Positions 45,701-53,826 of a stretch of DNA of 64,000 nucleotides are shown here, piece by piece. Under the pieces are notes generated by a model, which did not search any database, had not been told where the DNA came from, and saw only the letters and a list, made by a program, of their open reading frames with translations. Each line of letters opens with the position of its first letter. Position 1 is the first letter of the stretch. Made by a program: the position numbers and the translations under genes. This DNA is from Mesorhabditis belari (taxonomy: Eukaryota > Nematoda > Chromadorea > Rhabditida > Rhabditidae). Location of the stretch: the NCBI GenBank assembly GCA_958450365.1, contig CAUEEP010000875.1:248001-312000 (forward strand), written 5' to 3'.

Positions 45701-46030
45701 CCAAAAGAGAATGATCAGATGGGCAGAGATTTGATCACTAAGTTCTATTCTTTAAAGTATGTTAAAGCTTTTTCTTTCATCAGAACCGAAAAGCCTAATC
45801 AATTACTAGTACAATGTCTTCAAAAGACAAAAGACAAAAGACAACGGACTCTTTTTCGATATTTTGATTTTGACAAAGGCTGCTTCACTACAAACCGACT
45901 GCTTACTCCAACAGTTGACGCTAAAAATGTCGTGTCGTTTTCCATTTTAGGAATGATTGGTGTCCTCGAAAAATTTGTCAGCTTTTTGCATACAAAAATT
46001 GGTGAGTTTACGCTATTCTCTAGAGTTTAA
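39799..46030 (+). CDS. Protein kinase with long novel C-terminal region, right-arm copy
   Basis: Exons 39799-39878, 42740-42933, 42971-43094, 43132-43282, 43324-43385, 43985-44101, 44178-44250 and 44306-46030 join in phase to 841 residues. Residues about 1-265 are a full protein kinase domain: glycine loop IGKGGHSFV, ATP lysine in GKWILKS, helix C Glu in FINELAAL, HPNIVVFYG, HRDLKPENVLV, ADFGC, PIYMSPEML, KSDLYQVGLILWEVVERR and the closing Arg in INSDARPAI. The motifs look most like TKL/TAK1-type MAP kinase kinase kinases, but placement is by eye. Residues about 268-470 are Pro/Thr/Glu-rich; the rest is charged and aromatic-rich with no family I recognise. No signal peptide or membrane segment seen, so probably cytoplasmic signalling. 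Intron 1 is 2.9 kb and filled by two MITEs and a dead Tc3-like element; several other introns are only about 37-77 nt. Confidence 0.82.
40018..40641. mobile_element. MITE with GGGTGCGCATTAATTATGG ends, right arm
   Basis: Counterpart of 34983-35606 in kinase intron 1. Confidence 0.75.
40642..42239. mobile_element. Dead Tc3-like transposon, right-arm copy
   Basis: Starts 'cagtgtgttgcaaaatgata' and ends 'ttaggggtggtcctatcaga'. In intron 1 of the kinase gene, same orientation as the gene. Confidence 0.82.
40949..41992 (+). pseudogene. Tc3-like transposase pseudogene, right-arm copy
   Basis: Pieces in different frames: 40949-41254 (DNA-binding half), 41218-41403, 41424-41900 (DDE half), then after an in-frame TGA the usual C-terminus RSRLLDVIEKKGASIDY to 41992. 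First Asp in IFSDEKK is followed by a frameshift; second Asp in QQDNASIH is kept; SPGLNPMQNLWG lacks the catalytic Glu. Confidence 0.85.
42242..42639. mobile_element. MITE (ACAGGGTGCGCC family), right arm
   Basis: Counterpart of 32985-33382, about 100 bp upstream of kinase exon 2. Confidence 0.85.
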
Positions 46031-46081
46031 AAACAACAAAAAAATCAACCTACCAACCCAATCAACCTATTAAAGATATTA

Positions 46082-46626
46082 TTGGGTTGTCCAGTTATGA
46101 ATGCGCGTTTTTACTATTTTGTAAATTTCTCAAGATATTGAACAGATGTATATTCGAAAGCTGAAGATCTCCTTTACATTTTGGAATCCATTCAACTTTT
46201 TGGGAAATTGACTGCACAAAGGGAGAGGTCGTTTTCAAAAAAAACCCATTTCAGCTTAGCTATTCCTCAAGTTTTATGGTGTAAAATAACCGCACAGAAA
46301 AGAAAAGTAAAGTAAAGATGCTCTGAAATTGTTATATTTTTAAAAAAAAGTTATATTGATATATCTATTGGCCAAACATCAAACGGTTAACTCAATTTGA
46401 GCGGAGCCAAAACTTGATTCAAAGGCACCCTTTCATTTTTTGCCTACCTCTTCTTCTGTGCAGTCAATTTGCCCAAAAGCTGAACAAATTCAAAAACGTT
46501 TTATATCAAAATGTAGAGGAGATCTTCAGCTTTCGAGAATACTCATATATATCTTTTTCTTGATTTCGGTATCTTGAGAAATTTACAAAATAGTAAAAAG
46601 CGCGCATTCATAACTGGACAACCCAA
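46082..46626. mobile_element. MITE with TTGGGTTGTCCAGTTATGAA ends, right arm only
   Basis: 545 bp with inverted arms of about 180 bp, flanked by TA. Mariner-like ends. The left arm at 25313-25325 reads through the site ('gatgttaatatc') with one TA. Confidence 0.88.
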
Positions 46627-47132
46627 TAACATCTTTAAGCAACTTAGAAATCATTGAATTTATAGCCGTAATTCCTATTGAACAACGACGTGAAGCAAGC
46701 AATGAATGTCTGAAGAAAGCCTTCCAAACGGTCGAATCATTGAACTTTTCCTAATTAAATGTGAATTACGGTTGTGGAAACAAAAACTATGCGGCTTTTT
46801 TTTATCAAACCCTTTTGTGTTTTCTTTTTCCTAAACTGTTTTCTTTTGTTTTCTTTTCCAAACATTTACGCTAATCGCACTAATTAAGAAGACAATACTG
46901 TCAGAGCCTAAGCCACTAATTAAGAAGACAATAGTGTCACACTGTGAAATCTCTAACTTTATTTTAATAAAATTTTACGAAAAAGCTGGATACGAAAAAG
47001 TACCGTAAAAACTATTAATTCTCAATTCAAGCATGGGGAACACGATGTTCTATTTCTCATTCTCATCGGTTCACAAGAAAAACGCTGGCAAAGTTTGGGC
47101 GCTTACTCGGGAAATCGCACTTCGGGGATATA

Positions 47133-47779
47133 CAGTGGCGGACATTTAAATAGAATCGATGCTCCATTTGCACAAAGACCACGAATTTTCCATTATTTTC
47201 ACACCCATTCAAAAAGAAATCAACAGCTATTTTGAACATAATTTAGTATTTATTTAATAACTCAACAATTAACAAAAGTGTGTTTGAAAAATGACGACAT
47301 TTAAATAGAACCGATCGTAAAAATGAATATGAAGTGGCAAAACCTTTGTTTTTGATGACTTCCAAGAGTCTACGCTTCATTAATTTAACTAACTTTTTGC
47401 AACGATCAACTGGTATCTTGTTCCAAGCCGTTTCGATATCTTTGAGGCATCTTTTAATAATAAGGCATCTTTTCCTTTTGGTTTCTGGGTCCTTATTTCT
47501 CTATTTACATCAATCCAAAGCATTTTAATTGGCGATAAATCGGGGCTTTGTGGCGACCATTTCAAGATCTTCCATCCCTGATTGATGAGGAACGTTTTTG
47601 CTTTCTTGGACGTGTGTTTGGGATCATTGTCAGCCTAGATGTTGATGTCAGCCTAGACGAAAGCTAAGATAACATAAAAAAATAGCTGTTGATGTCTTTT
47701 TGAGTGGATGTGCAAATAATAGAAAATTCGTGGTATTTGTGCAAATGGAGCATCGGTTCTATTTAATTTTCCGACACTG
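47133..47779. mobile_element. Internally deleted Tc1-like element, right arm only
   Basis: Ends CAGTGGCGGACATTTAAATA and an imperfect inverse, flanked by TA. On the minus strand near 47520-47640 it retains ADNDPKHTSKKAKTFL and WSPQSPDLSPI, the second and third catalytic regions of a Tc1-type transposase. The rest of the gene is missing. Confidence 0.82.
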
Positions 47780-48205
47780 TATGGGATATATGGGCTCTTT
47801 CGCTTGCCTTCAAGCGTGACAGGATCGTGTAGAGGTAAGTGTTTGCGGTCTTAATCTCACTTTTGCTTTTTTTGACTTTTGCTTTATAAATGATTTCATT
47901 CTCGAATAATCCCAATCTTCTCTCAGCTTTCTTTTCCCTAAACTTTTTGCTTATTTGTATTATTATAGTTTTTCTGTGAATTGTCAAGTCAAGCCAGCCA
48001 TTCGAATAAAACGAGAAAAAGAAATCCAAAAGAAAAAGAAAAATTGAAGAAAGTTTTTATTATGATTTTTGTTCTGAATCTAACAAGGGAAAGGTCAAGA
48101 GTCAAGCTGGCTTTTTGACTCGAGACCAAATCCATCAAATAAAGTCGGCCATGGGGATCTCAAACTCGTTTTTAGTTTTTGTAGAACGCTTCGTAAACGG
48201 GAGAT
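47780..48205. other. Outer end of the right palindrome arm, no gene seen
   Basis: Matches 23207-23510 inverted. It contains the segment that recurs a third time at 48640-48815. Confidence 0.7.
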
Positions 48206-48298
48206 AATTTCGAGCTCCTTAAGAAGCTGCCACACGCTTCCTTAGTATCAGAATCAGGAGATAAGTATTGAAAAATTTGACATTTGTTCCCACATTTC

Positions 48299-48460
48299 TG
48301 AAAGCTACAGCTCCAGCTACAGCCCCAGCTACAGCTACAGCTCCAGCTACAGCTCCAGCCCCACTACAGCTACAGCTCCAGCTACAGCCCAGCCCAGCAC
48401 AGTCCAGCTCCAGCAAGCCCAGCTCCAGTAAGCCAGCTCCAGCTCCAGCTACAGCTAAAA
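48299..48460. repeat. Tandem repeat, 6-bp unit (GCTACA/GCTCCA)
   Basis: About 25 units of 'ccagctacagctccagcta'. Open in several frames as a repeat artefact. Confidence 0.9.
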
Positions 48461-48539
48461 TGCAATTCCATTATTCATTGCAAATACGTAAGGAAAAAGT
48501 TTTTTAAAAAAGCAGTTAAAAGTTTTAAAAGTTTGACGA

Positions 48540-48612
48540 GAGTGGGACTCGAACTTGAGGGCAAAAAACGCGATAGGTTCTTTAGTCTAAGAGACTATCC
48601 ACTACACCACCA
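48540..48612 (-). pseudogene. tRNA-like sequence
   Basis: On the minus strand 'ggtggtgtagtggatagtc' (D-arm), a degenerate anticodon arm and 'caagttcgagtcccactc' (T-arm) are in order. The anticodon stem does not close with a seven-base loop. Likely a relic. Confidence 0.4.
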
Positions 48613-48639
48613 AAGCAGTTGTTAGGGAAGCGTGTGACA

Positions 48640-48815
48640 ACGTGATAAGGAGCTCGAAATTCTAGGTGATTTTCTATGCCAAATATCTCGCATTCGTGAA
48701 GCGTTCTGCAAAAACTAAAAACGAATTTGAGATCCCCATGGCCGACTTTATAAGATGGATTTGGTTTTGAGTCAAAAAGCCAACTTGACTCGGTGCCTTT
48801 CCCTTGTAAAAGCAT
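48640..48815 (+). repeat. Third copy of the palindrome's outer segment
   Basis: 'gaagcgttctgcaaaaact' through 'gagtcaaaaagccaacttg' matches 23215-23330 in the same direction and 48085-48200 inverted, including 'aaaaacgaatttgagatccc'. It lies about 450 bp outside the right arm. Confidence 0.88.
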
Positions 48816-48964
48816 CTCATCTGAATCATTTCTTTTTGCATACAGCATACGGCCTAATGATATCAACAGGTCCCTTTGTCGTGTAAACCCATAAGCCAAC
48901 TTGGCCGCAAGGAGAGCAACCATCAAAATTCGAGATCTATGAGATTACGTAGTAAAAAGTTTGT

Positions 48965-49918
48965 TTAGTAAAAAGAGACCACAATAATGTCAGCATCTTG
49001 GACTCCATTTTGGCATGTATCGTGTAGATAGTCGTACGGCGTACCATCTAGCCATGTCCAGTTTCCATTGATCTGAAGTAAACTGTCAGAGGTATTAACT
49101 GATTTCAACTGAGAGCAACTGAAGCTCCGATTTTGGTTCCCTAACTCTATAAATTTGGTTCCCTACCTCAACAAATTTGGTTCCCTACCTCAACAAATTT
49201 GGTTCCCTACCTCAACAAATTTGGTTCCCTATCTCAACAAATTTGGTTCCCTACCTCAACAAATTTGGTTCCCTACCTCAACAAATTTGGTTCCCTATCT
49301 CTTTAAATTTGGTTCCCTATCTCTACAAATTTGGTTCCCTATCTCTATAAATTTGGTTCCCTATCTCAACAAATTTGGTTCCCTATCTCTTTAAATTTGG
49401 TTCCCTACCTCAACAAATTTGGTTCCCTATCTCAACAAATTTGGTTCCCTATCTCTATAAATTTGGTTCCCTACCTCAACAAATTTGGTTCCCTATCTCT
49501 ATAAATTTGGTTCCCTACCTCAACAAATTTGGTTCCCTATCTCTCTAAATTTGGTTCCCTATCTCAACAAATTTGGTTCCCTATCTCTATAAATTTGATT
49601 CCCTATCTAAACAAACTTGGTTCCCTATCTCTATAAATTTGGTTTCATTATTATTCAATTGAAGCTCCAATTGAGCCTGAGCTTTCCAATTCACCTTTTG
49701 AGCGCCAATGTTGTAGACAGCAAATGAGTGCTCCTGATGGTCATGCACACATCCATCAGTGCAAGAACAAAGATCTAAAACTAATGGGTTAAAAAAAAAA
49801 GAAACAGACGATAACTGGTAACGAAATCGTTTTCTTCATCGCTGTGAATCGACGCAAGTTGTCCTCCATTACTCACGCAAAAGCTTTTCGCATCATCATA
49901 ATTGAGATCTTCAACAAT
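48965..49918 (-). pseudogene. C-type lectin domain gene, broken or partial
   Basis: Three minus-strand exon-like pieces encode lectin-domain parts in order: 49823-49918 (DDAKSFCVSNGGQLASIHSD), 49695-49774 (HSFAVYNIGAQK) and 48965-49072 (INGNWTWLDGTPYDY, then a stop at 48965-48967). The middle and last pieces join in phase; the first and middle do not. The terminal Cys pair of the domain is missing after DTCQNGVQDADIIV. No signal peptide exon was found upstream, where a homopolymer block (50468-50952) spoils the sequence. It could be a pseudogene or a gene damaged by sequence errors. Confidence 0.6.
49134..49644. repeat. Minisatellite, 22-bp unit (AAATTTGGTTCCCTATCTC)
   Basis: About 23 copies differing mainly at 'ctcaac', 'ctctat' and 'ctcttt'. 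It sits between two exons of the broken lectin. The same unit occurs inverted at 51855-52010. Confidence 0.95.
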
Positions 49919-49924
49919 CTAGGA

Positions 49925-50467
49925 AAATCTTTCAAAATGTTAATGTTTTAAGGGTATTTTTCTGTTATGAGGGCCGATTTCTCATAATGTCCGGTACTTT
50001 TTCGCAGAACGTCTCTGGGGCTCTGCAAAGTGGAGGTAGAATACCAAAAGCACAGAGAAGTACCAGGTACTTCCAAAAAGCACGGCCTGCTTGAAAGAAT
50101 ACCAGATACTGTACCAGATACTTCCTTTCAAGCAAACCGTGTTTATCATGCGACAAAAAGTTGGACACAACCATATGTACGATTGGATCTTATCGCTTAT
50201 TTCAAGTGCTTGCCCTAAGCCTCAAATTATTTAAGCCACCAGTAAATGTTGTGATTTATGTAGAAAGTTTTTTTTAAATACAAAAAATGGGTTATCATAA
50301 TGGAAATGAGGAAGAGATGAGAAATGGGCGCTCATAACGGAAAAGTACCGGTTTAAGTTTCAAACCATGTAAGAATATCCAGTTAGGGGAAAGTATTGCC
50401 ATCCCTGTTGACAATGGTAAAGCTCTAAAGTTCAATTTGAACAGACAAAGAATACGAATAGATTTTT
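49925..50467. other. No gene seen; short inverted repeat
   Basis: 'gataccaaaagcacagag' and 'accaggtacttccaaaaagc' belong to small inverted or direct repeats around 50030-50130. No lectin exon recognised here. Confidence 0.45.
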
Positions 50468-50491
50468 TTTTTTTTTTTTTTTAAAAAATTT

Positions 50492-50530
<39 letters not shown>

Positions 50531-50611
50531 TATAAAAGAAAAAATCTTTTTTTTTTTAAAAAAGAGAGGGGGGGGTTTTTTTTTGGGGGGGGTTTTTTTT
50601 GGGTTTGGGGG

Positions 50612-50662
<51 letters not shown>

Positions 50663-50784
50663 TAAAAAATTTTTTTTTTTTTTATATATATATTTTTTTT
50701 TTTAAAATAATTTTTTTTTAAAAATTTTAAGGGGGGGTTTTTTTTTATTTTTTTTTTTTGTGGTGGGGGGGGAAAAAAAAAAAA

Positions 50785-50822
<38 letters not shown>

Positions 50823-50952
50823 ATTTTTTTTTTTTTTGAATAAAAAAAAAAAAAAAGAGGGGGGGGGGGGGGGGAAAGGGAAAAAGAAAGGGGGGTGTTG
50901 TTTTTTTTTTTTTTTTTTTTTTGGGAGGGGGGGGGGGGAGGGGGGGAGGGGG
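50468..50952. other. Homopolymer block, probable sequence or assembly error
   Basis: Nearly 500 bp made almost only of T, A and G runs (T up to about 30, G up to about 16), with almost no C on the plus strand. Nothing else in the window looks like it. It does not form a regular microsatellite. Any reading frame through it is meaningless. Confidence 0.85.
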
Positions 50953-51098
50953 CAAAGATTTGCCTAAAAATGAGCCAAATGAAATAGTTAATTCTTTTTA
51001 TTTAAAGCAAATTACACATTGATTAGTTAATTATTCATTTATAAACGAAAATTTCAAAATTTCAAAGCCGAACAAGACTTTCCGGCAAAACCAATACA

Positions 51099-52500
51099 TT
51101 ATAGAGGCACAATACGGCATTCAACAGACTTAATCCTATTCATCATATCACCTGGTAAACATGAGGGTGATGTTGTTGTAGGATTTACTCGAACATCGCA
51201 AAGAAAATTCATATTTTGAGAGCACAAAGACATCTTCCAAAGTTGATCGATTGAATCCAAATAAACACAATCACCAGAATCGACTGAAAATTGAATCCAA
51301 AAGATCTATAGAGTGCGTGAGCTAAAGATCTACAGAGTGCGTGATCTAAAGATTTTTTTCATTTCAATTTTATTCCTATAGAAAATTTTATAGAACTTTC
51401 TATGACAACATTTGAGATACCCTCTGATCACAGCCGAAAATAGCTTTCCTAAACACTTTAAATGACTATTTAGCTACTAAAACATTGTCTTAAGGACTTT
51501 TTTAGCATTATTCACATCTGGCTAGTCATTCGCAGGAGATTTTGCTTCTACAATCCGGGTTTTTTTTGAAAAGAGGTCACCAAAATTATATTAGACCTCA
51601 AAACTGCACAAGTCGATCTGAAGAGGGACCTTAAATGGGAAAGGGGATGCTCAATTGCAAATTCAAAACCGTAATAAATTATAACAAACTGTTTTTATAG
51701 CTAAAAAGTTACAAAAAACTTTTGAAAATACAAAATTCTAATTTGCTATAAAACTACGAAGCTAATTTCTAACAGGAGTGACATTCTCTCAAATGATAAT
51801 GTTAAGTAAAAGCGAATTAAGTTTAGAAATAAACAAATTCTTTTTAATTTTTGAAGGTAACAGAATTGAACCAAATTTGTAGAGAAAAGGAACCAAATTT
51901 GCAGAGAAGGGAACAAATTTGTAGAGAAAGGGAACATAATTTGTAGAGAAAGGGAACCAAATAGAGAAAAGGAACCAAATTTGTAGAGAAAATAAACCAA
52001 ATTCAATTTCACACTACCATTCTAGAGAAGCTCAATCTTTTTGCAACTTACCAGACTTTGCAAATCGCTGATAATCAAAAGGTGTCCCGTCAGTCCAAAC
52101 AAACGTTCCGGTGGTATTCTGAGCGCCCAACCAAGTTTTGCTATTGCCAGTGGAACCTAAAACATTAAATAAACAATGTTTCTCCGTTTTATAAAACTTA
52201 AAGCCAATTGGGCAAGCAAGCCGTTTTGAAAAGCGTTATGAATTGAAAGAAGATTGCCGCCGATTCGAGAACAATCCTGTTGAGCGTTAGTCCAACTTTC
52301 TAGAAAATCATCAAATTTAGTTTTTCATTTTGTTTACAATCAGCTAGCCACTATTTAGTAATTTCATTTCAATTTTTACCAGAAGAATTTAGAAAAGCTA
52401 TGCACAGATCAAGATCCGAATTGTACAGATAAGGTGGAGGACATTGTTGAGCAAAGGAACCACAGAATAGCAGAATCAAAAAGTAAAAAGTATCGTTCAT
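51099..52500 (-). CDS. Secreted single-domain C-type lectin
   Basis: Four exons on the minus strand, 52380-52500, 52198-52299, 52052-52156 and 51099-51283, join in phase to about 170 residues. Residues 1-18 form a signal peptide (MNDTFYFLILLFCGSFAQ). The rest is a C-type lectin domain: CPPPYLY start, ESWTNAQQDC, GGNLLSIHNAFQNG, KTWLGAQNTTGTFVWTDGTP, FDYQRF, GDCVYLD, and paired C-terminal Cys in MSLCSQNMNFLCDV. GTPFDYQRF is the same as in the lectin at 18420-21902, so the two are close relatives. The classical EPN/QPD and WND calcium-binding triplets are not apparent. Short Thr/Ser-rich tail after the domain. Likely secreted recognition or immune-type protein; ligand unknown. Confidence 0.85.
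51855..52010. repeat. Minisatellite, about 22-bp unit, inverse of the 49134-49644 unit
   Basis: Six or seven copies of 'accaaatttgtagagaaagg' in the last intron of the intact lectin. Confidence 0.9.
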
Positions 52501-52639
52501 TGTTTTACAAGAAGATCACTTAGAGTTACCACGGTTTCGAAGAATTTTCAACAATCCATTTCCAGCTTTTCAGCTGCTTATCACTGCTACAGACAAAAAA
52601 AAGGACCGCTCCTTGTGACTTTGCTCTTTGATTTGCACT

Positions 52640-52770
52640 TGTCTTAAAAGACTAATGAGTGGATTCCCGTATTTAGCCGTTCTCATGTTATGGATTCCCA
52701 TATTTAGCCGTTTTCATGTTATAGATTTCCGTATTTAGCCGTTTTCATGTTATGGATTTCCGTTTTCACC
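52640..52770. repeat. Tandem repeat, about 34-bp unit
   Basis: Three copies of 'gtatttagccgttttcatgt' with flanks, upstream of the lectin start (52500, minus strand), so possibly in its promoter region. Confidence 0.85.
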
Positions 52771-53826
52771 TTATATTAGGTTGCTGAACTGTGCAATATG
52801 CAGACAAATGGATCTAAAAACACAAATTGTTAGGTGCATATTATTTTATTTTATTTTAGTTTATTTCTTTTTAGCTAGCTTTCTGGTGAGGTAAAAGAAA
52901 AAGCGAGAAAGAAAAGGACTCTTTTGCAGCCGTTATTTGGCTTCGCGTGCAGCTGTGTTAGCTTTAATTCAAGCAACAATTTCGCCATCAATTCTCCTTT
53001 TTAAAAAGCTTTTCAATTGGCTTTATTTGGCTTTTTATTTGGCTTTGACTTTATCAATTATTTTATCATTATCTTTTTTCAAAAGCAATCAGTTGGGAAA
53101 ACCTTTTTGACAAGCACCTCGAGAAGGGAAATCGACTAAAAAAAGGAATTAATAACGTTTTCATGCCTTGAATTTTTCCGGGTATTATGCAAAACACAAC
53201 AAGTACGCTGCAAAAAATTCTCAAAACATTTCGAAGAAGTTTTGGTACAATAAAAGGTTGTTCCAAAAACGGCCAACAGAAAAAAAGAAGTTGAACTTTT
53301 CAAGTAAACCTTTTTCTATCAGCACCAAGCTAGAAAGCTTCTTGTTGGCGCATACGATGTATAATGTCTAATTATAAACTAGAAAAGCCCAGTTAAAAGT
53401 TTTTAAACTGGTTTTAAACAGAAAAGCCCAGTTTTATTACACCTAATCTTACTCAAATCTCAACTCTCGAGAGTCACATTCGAAAATTTAGCAGATTTAG
53501 GTGTTGTATTATGTAATTTAGATGATTACTTTGGCAAGAAATGAACCTTTTGATCTAAACGATGTCGAAGTTAGAGTTTGTTCAAAACGAGCCGAACCTA
53601 AAAAGCCGGGCCGGTCCATCCCTGGTCTGTCAACAGTTCAGCCGATTCGAAATCAAGAATTAAAACGCTGGCACTTTTTGTTGTTGTATCATAACAAATG
53701 TGGTTAGTTCTCCTTTTCCAGCTATTCAATAAAATTGTCACAAAAACTTGAAATCGTGAATAGTTACCAAATGTTTATTGGAATGGTGTTAATGTAAATA
53801 AATAGATGCTAGCTGATAAACCGCAC
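52771..53826. other. Intergenic region between lectin and srg genes
   Basis: AT-rich. An open stretch 53522-53707 gives a 61-residue product followed by AATAAA near 53728, but I see no family, signal peptide or splice partner. Not called as a gene. Confidence 0.4.

Larger units (their letters stand above)
38454..48205 (-). repeat. Right arm of large inverted repeat (palindrome)
   Basis: Reverse-complement match of 23207-37148. Shorter because it lacks the pogo/mariner nest, the Tc1-like element, the foldback MITE and a mariner fragment; it has its own MITE (46082-46626) and Tc1-like relic (47133-47779). Confidence 0.93.

Noticed and set aside
23207..48205. Palindrome as a pure assembly fold-back artefact
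   Set aside because: At least six insertions are private to one arm with clean empty sites in the other, and the arms differ by base changes. A fold-back of one read set would give identical arms.
48582..48926. 114-residue minus-strand frame
   Set aside because: Overlaps the third copy of the palindrome edge segment and a tRNA relic; no recognisable domain or splice structure.
49134..49644. CRISPR-like array
   Set aside because: The 22-bp units are directly adjacent with no unique spacers, and the setting is eukaryotic. It is a minisatellite.
50530..50955. 141-residue Lys/Pro/Phe frame
   Set aside because: Artefact of the homopolymer block.
53522..53707. 61-residue open frame followed by AATAAA
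   Set aside because: No signal peptide, domain, splice partner or homology that I can recognise; too short to call.
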